NCBI RefSeq assembly: GCF_021245725.1
Contig: NZ_JAJGSX010000008.1
Coordinates: 124,001 to 188,000, forward strand
DNA from: Pseudonocardia sp. TRM90224
GTDB taxonomy: Bacteria; Actinomycetota; Actinomycetes; Mycobacteriales; Pseudonocardiaceae
Direction of reading: 5' to 3'
Length of the DNA: 64,000 bases
Part shown: one piece after another, positions 16,608 through 25,757 of the stretch
How the letters are laid out: each line of letters begins with the position of its first letter
Numbering within the stretch: the first letter of the stretch is position 1
Program-made: the position numbers and the translations under genes
Notes under the pieces: generated by a model
The model's database searches: none
What the model saw: the letters and a program-made list of their open reading frames with translations, nothing else
What the model was told of the DNA's origin: nothing

Positions 16608-17918
16608 TCACCGGGCTACACCGGCGGCGGACTGGGCGCCCGCGTCCACGTCCGCGCCGGCGACCGGATCGGCCGGATCGACCTTTTCGCGGCGACGGCG
16701 GTAGAGGACCGCCGCCACCCCGAGCACGAGCGGAACCAGCAGGAACCATTCGGAGAAGACCAGCACCACGGCCATGACGACGGCCGCCAACACCGCGCCG
16801 AACCACACAGGACGCCCGGTGGGCAACAAGCGCGCACCGGCGACCAGTCCCGCAACCGTGACCGCGATGAAACAGGCGGACGCGCCGAGCATGACCGAGC
16901 CGAGGGACGCGCCGGTAGCCAGGGCGAGGACCGAAACGGCCGCGGAGAGCACGCCGAGAACGGCGAGGCTGCGGCGAGGCACCTCGCCGGGCGCGTTCCC
17001 CTTCGCCATCCAGCTCGGCAGCGCGCCGTCACGAGCCAGTGCTGCGCCGAGGCGGCTCGCGCCTGCCAGGTAGACGGTCATCGTGCCGAGCGCGAGCAGG
17101 GCGGCGACGGTCGCGGTGACGGCCGAGGCTGCACCACCCACGCCCGCCTGGAGCAACAGGCTCAGCGGAGCGGGGCTGTCGGCCAGCTGCGGACCGAGCA
17201 CCAGCACCGAGGTCAACGAAATCCCGATGTAGAGGATCGCGACGACGGCGAGCGTCAGCGCGGTGACCCGGCGCAGGTCGCGGGCCGGATCGCGGAACTC
17301 GCCCGACAGGTGGGTCACGGCCTCCCAACCGGCGAACGAGAAGAACAGCAGGCTCGCGGCACCACCCACCGACCAGAAGCCGTGCGGCGCGAACGGGGTC
17401 AGGTTCTCCGGGCGCACCGACGGCAGCGCAGCCACGCAGGCGATCAGCAGCAGCAGGGCCAGAACGGCGACGAGCACGAGCTGCACCCGACCGGAGATCG
17501 TGAGCCCGACAGCGTTGCCGGTGAAGGCGAGGCCGAGCAGCACGACCGCGATCAGCAGCGCCAGGGTCTGGCCGCCACCCAGGGCATCCGCCACGTAGCG
17601 ACCACCGACGAACGCCGTCGCGGGCGCGCCGGCCGGCAGGGCGAAGTAGAACCAGTACCCGACGACGGCTGACGCGCGTGGCCCGAACGCCTTCGCGACG
17701 AATGTCGCCACGCCGCCCCCGTCGGGGTAGCGACCACCGAGGGCTGCGAAGGTGGTGGCCACCGGAACGCAGAACAGCAGCAGCAGCGCCCACGCCAGCA
17801 CCGAGGCGGGACCAGCCTCCTTGGCCGCCAGCGACGGTAACGCCAGGATGCCTGCACCGAGGATGGCGCCCACGTAGATCGCAGTGCCTTGCCCGATGCC
17901 GATACGCGCGGAACTCAC
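16608..17918 (-). CDS. APC family amino acid permease
   Basis: Secondary transporter of 436 residues with about 12 transmembrane helices. GTG 17918 was chosen because AGGAGGA lies just upstream (about 17926-17934). The first helix contains IYVGAILGAGILALPSLAA, the unwound GAGI substrate-binding motif of the APC superfamily, and SFAGWEAVTHLSGEFRDP is the helix 6 region with the second unwound segment. It probably moves amino acids or amines. It is divergent from the Lrp/AsnC regulator at 18033, which supports an amino acid substrate (YjeH-like exporters are a possibility). The last 30 residues are a hydrophilic tail. Confidence 0.9.
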   Translation of the reverse strand: MSSARIGIGQGTAIYVGAILGAGILALPSLAAKEAGPASVLAWALLLLFCVPVATTFAALGGRYPDGGGVATFVAKAFGPRASAVVGYWFYFALPAGAPATAFVGGRYVADALGGGQTLALLIAVVLLGLAFTGNAVGLTISGRVQLVLVAVLALLLLIACVAALPSVRPENLTPFAPHGFWSVGGAASLLFFSFAGWEAVTHLSGEFRDPARDLRRVTALTLAVVAILYIGISLTSVLVLGPQLADSPAPLSLLLQAGVGGAASAVTATVAALLALGTMTVYLAGASRLGAALARDGALPSWMAKGNAPGEVPRRSLAVLGVLSAAVSVLALATGASLGSVMLGASACFIAVTVAGLVAGARLLPTGRPVWFGAVLAAVVMAVVLVFSEWFLLVPLVLGVAAVLYRRRREKVDPADPVAGADVDAGAQSAAGVAR

Positions 17919-18003
17919 TCTCGACTCCTCCTGGGTACCCCGAGGCCCGACGGCGCACCAGCATGCGCCCAACCTAGGCATCTCAGGTGGTTGATAGGAT
18001 GCA

Positions 18004-18026
18004 CCTTAGATGAATAGACCCTAAGG
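18004..18026. promoter_or_regulatory. Inverted repeat before the Lrp/AsnC gene
   Basis: CCTTAG (18004-18009) and CTAAGG (18021-18026) are perfect 6-bp arms separated by 11 bases. The right arm overlaps the AAGGAG ribosome site of the Lrp-like gene at 18033. The site could serve autoregulation and control of the divergent permease. Confidence 0.4.
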
Positions 18027-18032
18027 AGTAAA

Positions 18033-18560
18033 ATGCCTCAGGATCAAAGGTGGATCGGGGACTCTCGTCAGGATGGCGCATTCGACGAGGTCGACCGGTT
18101 GCTCCTCGGCCTGCTTCAGGAGTCCGGGCGGATGACGTTGGCCGAACTGGGCCGCCGCGTCGGCCTGAGCTCACCGAGCGTGTCGGAGCGCCTTCGTCGG
18201 CTGGAGGAAGGCGGGGCGATCTTGGGCTACTCGGCCGTGGTGAACCCGGCGGCGCTCGGCTACCGGCTCAACGCCTTCGTCCGGCTCGCGCCCGCCATCC
18301 GCAGCGCGGAGCGCGCACCGATGAGCCGCATCCTGGACCGGCCGGAGGTGTTGGAGGCCCACCACGTCGTCGGGGACGACTGCTGGATCTTCAAGGTCGT
18401 CGTCCGCGATACGACGCACCTGGAGCACCTGCTGGCGGACTTCTCCGACGTCGGCTCGACAACGACCTCGATCGTGCTGTCCTCACCGGTCCGGCACCGC
18501 TCCGTGCTGCCCTACGAGCCACCGGACCCGGGTCCATCCGACGATCCGTCGGACCACTGA
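18033..18560 (+). CDS. Lrp/AsnC family transcriptional regulator
   Basis: Feast/famine-type regulator of 175 residues. The N-terminal winged HTH reads DEVDRLLLGLLQESGRMTLA then LGRRVGLSSPSVSERLRRLE, followed by the AsnC ligand-binding (RAM) domain from about residue 75 (LNAFVRLAP) to 150. The RAM turn motif is EAHHVVGDDCWIFKVVVRD. AAGGAG lies seven bases before ATG 18033. It is divergent from the APC amino acid permease, the usual target arrangement of these regulators. The last 20 residues are acidic and Pro-rich and unlikely to be structured. Confidence 0.93.
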   Translation: MPQDQRWIGDSRQDGAFDEVDRLLLGLLQESGRMTLAELGRRVGLSSPSVSERLRRLEEGGAILGYSAVVNPAALGYRLNAFVRLAPAIRSAERAPMSRILDRPEVLEAHHVVGDDCWIFKVVVRDTTHLEHLLADFSDVGSTTTSIVLSSPVRHRSVLPYEPPDPGPSDDPSDH

Positions 18561-18592
18561 CGACCCTCGTTCCCGAACCTTCGGTGAAGGGA

Positions 18593-19432
18593 TCAGGCCG
18601 GAGCCCGGGCGCTGTCCTCGGCGGTCCGACCGGGCCCGCCCAGTCCGTCCCGCCACGCCACCCACGCACGGACCGTGGAGAAGTCGAAGTCGGGTCCGTG
18701 CACCTCCAGGGTGAACGTGGTGACCCCCTGTTCCAGCAGGGCGACCCCGTTCACCTCGGGCTCGCCGTGCACGCCTGCCGACAGCTCGATCTCGCCGGGG
18801 TCGCGGCCGATCTCCGCGCAGCGCTCGACCAGTACCTGTTTCTTGCGGGCGAACTCCGCGCCGGAGGAGAACCAGTGCCAGATGTCCGCGTGCTCGGCCA
18901 CCAACCGCAACATCTTCTGCTCGCCGCCACCGCCGATCAGCACCGGGATCTTGCGGACCGGCTGCGGGTTCAGCTTGGCGAACCGGTGCTCGAGCCTGGG
19001 CAGCGCCTCGGCCAGCGCACCGACCCTGCTGCCGGGGGTGCCGAACTCGTAGCCGTACTCGGCGAAGTCCCGTTCCATCGCGCCCGCGCCGATTCCCAAG
19101 ATCAGCCTGCCGCCGCTGATGTGGTCGATGGTGCGCGCCATGTCCGCGACCAGGTCCGGGTTGCGGAAGCCGATGGAGGTCACCATCGGTCCCAGCTGCA
19201 CCCGCGAGGTCAGCTCGGCCCACGCGGCGAGCATCGTCCAGCACTCGAAGTGCTTTCCGTGCTCGTCGCCGGAGATCGGCAGGAAGTGGTCCCAGTTGAA
19301 GACGATGTCCACGCCGATGTCCTCGGCCTGCACCGCGGCGCGGCGGATGGCCGAGTAGTCGACGTGTTGCGGGGCGATCTGCACACCGATCTGAACCGGG
19401 CGGGAGCTCACAGGGTCGATCACGGACTGCAC
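18593..19432 (-). CDS. LLM class F420-dependent oxidoreductase
   Basis: Luciferase-like protein of 279 residues from GTG 19432, preceded by AGGAGG. Typical segments are IGVQIAPQHVDYSAIRRAA, VFNWDHFLP, LTSRVQLGPMVTSIGFRNPD, GGRLILGIGAGAMERDFAEY and PVLIGGGGEQKMLRLVAEHA. The last is shared with the luciferase-like gene at 957-1822. The residues WDHFLP and GAG near the barrel mouth fit F420 binding as in mycobacterial relatives. The substrate is unknown. It is convergent with the Lrp-like gene. Confidence 0.9.
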   Translation of the reverse strand: MQSVIDPVSSRPVQIGVQIAPQHVDYSAIRRAAVQAEDIGVDIVFNWDHFLPISGDEHGKHFECWTMLAAWAELTSRVQLGPMVTSIGFRNPDLVADMARTIDHISGGRLILGIGAGAMERDFAEYGYEFGTPGSRVGALAEALPRLEHRFAKLNPQPVRKIPVLIGGGGEQKMLRLVAEHADIWHWFSSGAEFARKKQVLVERCAEIGRDPGEIELSAGVHGEPEVNGVALLEQGVTTFTLEVHGPDFDFSTVRAWVAWRDGLGGPGRTAEDSARAPA

Positions 19433-19796
19433 AGTGTCCTCCTGTCGATCTTTCAGCGGCAAGCCTGACCGTCCGGAGGAACCCCGACAAGCACCAACAC
19501 CCAATGCTGCAATTGCCCCGGTTAATCATTGCGCCACGAGCCGAACCCGGCTTCGACGGGACACGGCGACCCACGCATTCGAAGATCATGGAATCGAGTT
19601 GGCGGATGCCCGATGCCGACCGAGGGTGGGCGAGTCGATGCAAGATCGGAAAGGAACTCCCACGCAGACATGCTCCACCCGCCGCCCGAGCACGGGTGGC
19701 AGTTGGCATGCTCGATCGCGGCCACGACCCTACGCAGTGGCCGCTCGAAGGTCCTGACTGCTGCTCCGCCAGACCGCAACCTGACAGGGGATTCCC
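19433..19796. other. Intergenic region, no gene seen
   Basis: 364 bases between the divergent luciferase-like and tautomerase genes. It is less GC-rich than its surroundings. Short open frames occur on both strands but none has a ribosome site plus a recognisable protein. It probably holds the two promoters. Confidence 0.5.
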
Positions 19797-20216
19797 ATGC
19801 CGTTCGTCCGGATCACGTTGAGTACCGACCGTCCCGAACCGATGCGTGCAGCCGTAGGCGAAGGCGTGCGCCGCGCACTGGTCAGCGCCATCGGTGTTCC
19901 CCCGGACGATCGCTTCCAGATCATCGACGCGCAACCGGCCACCGCCTTCCACGTCGACCGCCACTTCCTCGACGGTGACCGGCGCGATCCGGTGGTCGTG
20001 GAGATCACGCTCACCAGCGGGCGGACCCGGGACATGAAGCTCGCGCTCTACCAGACGATCGTGGCGAACCTGTCCGAAGTCGGCGTACGACCGGACGACG
20101 TGATCATCCTGCTGCAGGAGTCCGAGCGGGAGGACTGGTCCCTCGGCGGCGGGAAGATGCAGCTGCTCGACGAGGACCTGATCCGCAAGTACGGCTGGTC
20201 ACCACCGAAGGCGTGA
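19797..20216 (+). CDS. Tautomerase family protein
   Basis: Protein of 139 residues of the tautomerase (4-oxalocrotonate tautomerase/MIF) superfamily. The start MPFVRITL places Pro at position 2, where the processed N-terminal proline acts as catalytic base. Its length and the segment VVEITLTSGRTRDMKLALYQ fit the Tautomerase_2 group, in which two 4-OT-like beta-alpha-beta units are fused. NLSEVGVRPDDVIILLQESE is the second unit's hallmark. Substrates in this group are mostly unknown. It is divergent from the luciferase-like gene and convergent with the NRPS gene. Confidence 0.9.
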   Translation: MPFVRITLSTDRPEPMRAAVGEGVRRALVSAIGVPPDDRFQIIDAQPATAFHVDRHFLDGDRRDPVVVEITLTSGRTRDMKLALYQTIVANLSEVGVRPDDVIILLQESEREDWSLGGGKMQLLDEDLIRKYGWSPPKA

Positions 20217-20279
20217 TCCCGACTCGCCCTGCGGAAACAGCCGGATGCAGCCCCATCAGGTCGGCGGGGACCAGCCGGA

Positions 20280-23200
20280 TCAGCTCGGTCTCGTCATGAG
20301 CCGGTCCTTCGTCGCATCAGGTGCGCGCTCCCCGACCGGGCGCCGCTCCACCGCGGCGATCCGGCCGGCAAGGTCCTCGAGACCGACCAGATCGTCCGGG
20401 GCGGCGTCGGGAGTATCGCGGTCGAAGCGGGCCAGCGGGCGGTGCCGGAGGGCCAGGAGGGTCCAGCCGGCGATGGCGAGCCCGCACATCAGGTAGAGCA
20501 GACCGATACCGCGGGCCTCGGTGGTGCCCAGCAGCGGCCCCAGCGCGGGCGCCAGCGGGGCGACCACGACGAACCCCAGCGGCTGGGTGGACATCGCAAT
20601 GGCCTGGTTGACCGCCAGCACCCGGGCGTGGAAGCGGTGCGGGACCTTGGTGTGGATCACGGTCATCCAGATGCCGTCCACGACCGCCATGGTCAGGCAC
20701 ATGCCGAACACGCCGACCGCGATGACGGGCAGCGACGGGCGCAGCCCGGTCAGCGCGCAGAACGCGGCGAAGGACAGCGTGCACAGCAGCATCCCGGTCA
20801 TCCGGCGATGGCGAGGCCCGCCCCACAGCGCCATCGCCGCGCCCCCGACCGTCGCGCCGATCCCGGCGATCATGGCGATCCAGCCCGCGTCGCCCAGGTC
20901 GCCGACGGACAGGGCCAGTGGCGAGATCAGCACGAACACCGCGCCGAGCAGGACGTTCAGCACGAAGAAGTAGCCCACCATGGCGCGCAGGCCCGGCCGC
21001 ACCCACAGGTAGGAGAAGCCGTGCCGGATCTCGGTGAGCAGGTCCTCGCGCGGCCGCCACGGCAGCGTCGAGGGGAAGCGGACCAGCAGCAGGACGGCGG
21101 TCGCGGCGATGTAGGACAGCACGTCCAGCAGCAGGAGCGCGGTCAATCCGAACGCGGCCATGAGCGCGACCGCGAACACCGGCACCAGGAACCGGGCGAC
21201 ACCCATCGTGAACTGGACGACGCCGTTGGCGTGGCCCATGTACTGCTTGGGGATGAGCTGTGGCACCGCCGAGCCGTAGGCGAGCCGCTGGGCGGTGAGC
21301 GCGACCGACAGGGCAGCCAGCAGCAGGTAGAGGCTGACCGAGCCGAGATCGCCCGTGACGACCAGCTGGGTCAGCAGCACCGCCTGGATCGTCCCGGCGG
21401 CGATCCCGCTCGCGAGCAGCGCGCGCCGCCGGTCGCCGCGGTCGACCAGCGCCCCGATCACCGGGGCCGCGATCAGTCCCGGCAGCAGCGCGACCAGCGC
21501 GAACAACGTGAACCTCGCCAGCGACCCGGTCTGCAGGTAGACCCACAACGGGATCGCGTACTCGGTGAGCGCCGTCCCGATCATCGAGATCATCTGTCCG
21601 GCGGCCACCGTCAGGAACCGGCCCATGCTCGGCGGGACGGCGGCTGCGGTGGCTGTGGCAGCGGTGGCGGTGGCGGTGGCGGTGGCGGTGGCGGTGGCGG
21701 CGGCTTGCGGTGCCGCGCCGACGGCGGCCTCGACCCACCACGTGTCGTCGGGCCGCCGCTCCCGCGGAGCGCGGTGGACGGTAGTGATGATCTCGGCGAG
21801 CTCGGCCGCGCGGAACTTGAGGAAGTAGTGCCCGGCCTCGTCGATGACGACCAGACCGGTCGCGGAGGTCAGGAAGCCCCACTCGCGGTAGCGCTCGCGG
21901 TAGAACTCCGTGCCGGGGTCCCGCTCGCCCACCACGCAGATGACGGGTGCGGTCAGCGGCTCCACCCGCGCCCTGTTCGACTCCGTCATCAGGCGGGTGA
22001 AGTACTCCTCGGACAGCTCGCCGTCGCGGCGCATGGTCCGCACCATGAACCGGCGCTGCTCGCCGTCGACGGCGCCGACGTCGGCCCCGGTGGCCTGCAG
22101 CCAGTTGGCGTAGACGGTGTCGCTGCGCAGCCGCTCGATCCGCAGCGCCCGGTACAGCGGGCCCAGGATCTTCCCGTCCGGCCGTGCGAACGGGAACACC
22201 CCGCCCAGGTAGACCGCCTCCACCGGGCGACCTTCGACCTGCAGGGTGCGGGCGATCTCGCAGGTGAGGGCGGCGCCCGGCCCGCAGTGCCCGTACAGGA
22301 CCAGTGGGCCGGTGACGGTCGCGAGGATCTCGGTGACGCACCGCCGCGCGACTGTCTCGATCGACTGCCCGTCCTCCTGCAGGGCCAGCTCGTGGCCGGG
22401 CACCGCGACGGCCAGGAGCGCGTGCCCGTCGGGAAGCGCATCGGCCAGCGGCTGGAACACCACGGCGCTGGCCCCGCCGTAGGGGACGCAGACGTAGGTG
22501 AGCGTCGGCGGCGCCCCGCTGCGGCGGGTCAGCTCGTGCAGCAGCGGGCGGTCCTCGGCGGGCGCGGTGGCCGCGGCGAGCCGGGCCATCGCCCGGACCG
22601 TCGGCTCGCGGAACAGCTCGACGACGGTCACGGGCCGCGGCAGCGCAGTGCGCAGCCGCGCGACGATCTGGGTCGCGAGCAGCGAATGCCCGCCCAGGTC
22701 GAAGAAGTCGTCGAGCGCCCCGACCCGGTCCACCTGCAGCACCGCGGCCCATACCCGCGCGATCGTCTCCTCGAGCGGCCCGTCCGGGGCGACGAAGGCA
22801 TCGGCGGGACGGTCGTCGGCCGGCTCGGGCAGCCGGGTCCGGTCGACCTTGCCGTGCGCCTGCAACGGCAACCGGTCGAGCCACACGAACCGGCCGGGCA
22901 CCATGTACTCGGGCAGCCGCTCGGCCAGCTCCGCGCGCAGCTGCGCCGCCGGGGTGGTCCCCGCGGTGCCCTCCAAGTAGGCGACGAGCCGGTCCCCGCG
23001 CACCACCACAACGGCCCGCGACACCCCGACGCACCCGCCCAGCGCCGCCTCGACCTCGCCCAGCTCGACCCGGTAGCCCCGGATCTTGACCTGGTGGTCG
23101 CGGCGGCCGAGGAACTCCACGTTCCCGTCCGGCAGGAACCGGCCCAGGTCCCCCGTCCGGTACACGCGGTCGTCGGGGGCCAGCGGCGCGGGGACGAACC

Positions 23201-25757
23201 GCTCGGCGGTCAGCTCCGGCCGGCCCAGGTAGCCGCGGGCCAACCGGTCCCCGCCGATGCAGATCTCGCCGACGGTGCCGGGCGGCACCGGCCGCAGGTC
23301 CTCGTCCAGCAGGTGGATGCGCGCTCCGGGCAGCGGTCGTCCGATGGGGCTGGTCGCACCGGCCTCCCCGTCGTCGGTGACCCGCCAGGTGGTGACGCCG
23401 ACGGTCGCCTCGGTCGGCCCGTAGTGGTTGTGGACCGCGCAGGTCCCGAGCTTGGTCCCGATCTGGGCGAGCCCGCGCACCCATGCGGTCGTCGAGGCCT
23501 CGCCGCCCAGGATCAGTGCCCGGCGCGGCAGGAGCGCCGCCGCACCGACGTCGTCGGCGAGCGCGGCCAGGTGCGACGGCGTGAGCTTGAGGTAGTCCAG
23601 GCCCGGCCCGGCCAGCACCGCGGCGAGCTCGGCGCCCGACGCCCTGCGCGGGATCATCCGCACCCGGCCGCCGGTGGCCAGCGCGAGGTAGAAGGTGGTG
23701 ATGCCGAAGTCGAAGCTGAGCGACTGCATCAGCCCGAACGTCGCGCCCGGGACGATCTCCAGCCGCTGCCGTACGCCGTCGAGGTAGTTGAGGACCTGGC
23801 GGTGTGCGATCGCGACGCCCTTCGGCCGGCCCGTGGAGCCGGACGTGTAGACGACGTAGGCGAGGTCGTCGCCGGTCGCGGTCTCCGGCAGCGGCGTGGC
23901 GGGCTCGTCCCCCCACGGGTCGGTGTCCAGGCACACGATGCGGCCCGGGTACCCCGCGAACCTGGGCCGCATCGTGGACGTCGTGATCAGGATCGGCGCG
24001 CCGGAGTCGGCCAGCAGCCACTCCAGCCGCTGGTCGGGGGCCTCTGGATCGAGCGGCAGGTAGGGCGTGCCCGCCTTCAGCACGCCGAACAGCGCGACCG
24101 CGGTCCGCGCCGACTGCTCCAGGCAGATCGCCACGGGCCGGTCCGGTTCCGTCGCGGAACGGCGCAGGTGGCGGGCCAGCCGGGTGGAGTCGGCGGCGAG
24201 GTCGCCGTAGGTGAGGGTGGTGCCCTCGTAGATCACGGCCGGGGCGTCGGGGTCGTGGCCGTCGACGACCCGGTGCAGCAGCGGCCACGGGGGCTCGACG
24301 GTGCCGGTGGCGTTCCACCCCGCCAGCTGTTCCCGGTCGGTGCCGGTGAGCAGGTCGTGGGCGGCCAGCGGCGTGTCCGGGGCCGCCGCGATCGACTCCA
24401 GCAGCAGCCGGAACAGGGCGCCGAGCTGCTCGACGACGGGGGCGGTGAACCGGTCGTTCCGGTAGCGGAAGCAGAGCTCGTACTCGTCGGGCAGCTCCCG
24501 CACGATCAGGGCCAGGTCGAACGCGGCCTCGTCCAGGGGCCTGCCCCACCGCTCGGTGGCGAGGTCCGCAGGCCAGTCCTGCCGCTCGGCGTGCGCCTGC
24601 TGCCAGATCACCGCGCTCTGGAACAGCGCGGCCATCCGGTCGCCGCGCCCGGTGTCCAGCGCGGAGGTCAGCTCGTCGAACGGCACCTCGTTGGCCATGG
24701 CCGTCGCGAGCGCGGAACGGACCCGCGCGGTGGCGTCGCGGAATGGCAGGGTGCGGTCCAACTCGGTGCGCAGCGGCAGCAGGTTGATGAAGCAGCCGAT
24801 CAGCGGTTCCAGCTCGGTGCGCCCGCGCCCGCCGGTCACCGTGCCCACGGTGACCGAACGGTCGCCGGTCAGCCGGGCCAGCAGCGCTTGGTAGGCGGCC
24901 AGGAACGCGACGTACGGGGTGGTCCGCGCGGTCCCGGCCCGCTGCACCGCCAGGGCCAGCTCCGCCGGGATCGTGAACACCACCTCACCGCTCCCGGTGG
25001 CGCCCGGCGCGGGGCTGCCGGGGTGCAGAACCGTCGGCGGCTCGGCCAGCAGCTCCCTCCAGTGGGCCAGGCGTTCCCGCAGCGCGTCCGGGCCGAGCCG
25101 CGAGCGCGACCAGGCCGCGTAGTCGGCGTACTGGATCGGCAGCTCGGGCAGCTCGGCGACAGAGTCACCAACGGCCCCGCGGTAGGCGGCCGCCAGCTCG
25201 GCGACGGCGTTGTCGACCGACCAGCCGTCGGTGATCGCGTGGTGCCACACCAGCATGAGCCGGTGCTCGTCGGCCCCGAGCCGGTACAGGTGTGCCCGGA
25301 ACAGCGGGGCGTGCGCCAGGTCGAACCGCTCCCCCGCCGCGCGGCGAGCCAGCGCGGCGGCTTGCGCCTCGGCGTGATCTGCACCGTCGTCGGTCCCGGC
25401 CAGGTCGACGACCGTGAACGGGGTGTCCAGCTCGGGCAGGACCTGCTGGCAGGGTTCGCCGTCGACGTCCACCAGGACGGTCCGCAGCACCTCGTGCCGC
25501 GACACCAGGGTCGCGACCGCCGTCCGCAACGCCTCGGTGTGCAGCGGCCCGCGCAGGCACAGGCCGGCGGTGACGTTGGCGACGCTCTCCGGGTCGACCT
25601 GCGCGGCGAGCCACATCCGGCGCTGCTCGAACGAGCACAGCAGCGGGCCGCCGTCGCGCGGGACGCGTGCGATGCCCGCGGCCTTGCGGGCCCGCAGCCG
25701 CGCCAGCGCCGCCCGCTGCTCGGGCGACAGGTCGCGCAGGTTGCTCACCGTGGTCAT
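20280..25757 (-). CDS. Single-module NRPS fused to an MFS transporter (C-A-PCP-TE-MFS)
   Basis: An 1825-residue fusion. The C domain (about 35-460) has the active HHAITDGW motif at 172-179. The A domain (about 490-1000) has A3 YVVYTSGSTGRPKG at 634-647 and HNHYGPTEATVG. My manual reading of the specificity code is D-F-T-K-I-G-H-V-G-K, close to the published Asp code. The PCP carries LGGHSL with Ser1025. The thioesterase (about 1060-1310) has YGHCGPG, with Cys1158 where Ser is usual, plus GERDPG and DEAGHYF for Asp and His. A 6x Ala-Thr linker (about 1354-1365) leads to a 12-helix MFS domain from Met1378. ATG 25757 overlaps the E2 stop (ATGA). It is the last gene of the biosynthetic operon. 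Product and export cargo are inferred, not known. Confidence 0.93.
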   Translation of the reverse strand: MTTVSNLRDLSPEQRAALARLRARKAAGIARVPRDGGPLLCSFEQRRMWLAAQVDPESVANVTAGLCLRGPLHTEALRTAVATLVSRHEVLRTVLVDVDGEPCQQVLPELDTPFTVVDLAGTDDGADHAEAQAAALARRAAGERFDLAHAPLFRAHLYRLGADEHRLMLVWHHAITDGWSVDNAVAELAAAYRGAVGDSVAELPELPIQYADYAAWSRSRLGPDALRERLAHWRELLAEPPTVLHPGSPAPGATGSGEVVFTIPAELALAVQRAGTARTTPYVAFLAAYQALLARLTGDRSVTVGTVTGGRGRTELEPLIGCFINLLPLRTELDRTLPFRDATARVRSALATAMANEVPFDELTSALDTGRGDRMAALFQSAVIWQQAHAERQDWPADLATERWGRPLDEAAFDLALIVRELPDEYELCFRYRNDRFTAPVVEQLGALFRLLLESIAAAPDTPLAAHDLLTGTDREQLAGWNATGTVEPPWPLLHRVVDGHDPDAPAVIYEGTTLTYGDLAADSTRLARHLRRSATEPDRPVAICLEQSARTAVALFGVLKAGTPYLPLDPEAPDQRLEWLLADSGAPILITTSTMRPRFAGYPGRIVCLDTDPWGDEPATPLPETATGDDLAYVVYTSGSTGRPKGVAIAHRQVLNYLDGVRQRLEIVPGATFGLMQSLSFDFGITTFYLALATGGRVRMIPRRASGAELAAVLAGPGLDYLKLTPSHLAALADDVGAAALLPRRALILGGEASTTAWVRGLAQIGTKLGTCAVHNHYGPTEATVGVTTWRVTDDGEAGATSPIGRPLPGARIHLLDEDLRPVPPGTVGEICIGGDRLARGYLGRPELTAERFVPAPLAPDDRVYRTGDLGRFLPDGNVEFLGRRDHQVKIRGYRVELGEVEAALGGCVGVSRAVVVVRGDRLVAYLEGTAGTTPAAQLRAELAERLPEYMVPGRFVWLDRLPLQAHGKVDRTRLPEPADDRPADAFVAPDGPLEETIARVWAAVLQVDRVGALDDFFDLGGHSLLATQIVARLRTALPRPVTVVELFREPTVRAMARLAAATAPAEDRPLLHELTRRSGAPPTLTYVCVPYGGASAVVFQPLADALPDGHALLAVAVPGHELALQEDGQSIETVARRCVTEILATVTGPLVLYGHCGPGAALTCEIARTLQVEGRPVEAVYLGGVFPFARPDGKILGPLYRALRIERLRSDTVYANWLQATGADVGAVDGEQRRFMVRTMRRDGELSEEYFTRLMTESNRARVEPLTAPVICVVGERDPGTEFYRERYREWGFLTSATGLVVIDEAGHYFLKFRAAELAEIITTVHRAPRERRPDDTWWVEAAVGAAPQAAATATATATATATAATATAAAVPPSMGRFLTVAAGQMISMIGTALTEYAIPLWVYLQTGSLARFTLFALVALLPGLIAAPVIGALVDRGDRRRALLASGIAAGTIQAVLLTQLVVTGDLGSVSLYLLLAALSVALTAQRLAYGSAVPQLIPKQYMGHANGVVQFTMGVARFLVPVFAVALMAAFGLTALLLLDVLSYIAATAVLLLVRFPSTLPWRPREDLLTEIRHGFSYLWVRPGLRAMVGYFFVLNVLLGAVFVLISPLALSVGDLGDAGWIAMIAGIGATVGGAAMALWGGPRHRRMTGMLLCTLSFAAFCALTGLRPSLPVIAVGVFGMCLTMAVVDGIWMTVIHTKVPHRFHARVLAVNQAIAMSTQPLGFVVVAPLAPALGPLLGTTEARGIGLLYLMCGLAIAGWTLLALRHRPLARFDRDTPDAAPDDLVGLEDLAGRIAAVERRPVGERAPDATKDRLMTRPS
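21663..21698. repeat. Hexanucleotide repeat (GGTGGC)6 encoding the TE-MFS linker
   Basis: Six perfect tandem copies of GGTGGC lie within the NRPS-MFS gene and encode (Ala-Thr)6 on the minus strand. Imperfect units extend the tract on both sides (about 21640-21710). The repeat is in frame, so changes in copy number by slippage would alter linker length by two residues per unit without a frameshift. Confidence 0.9.
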
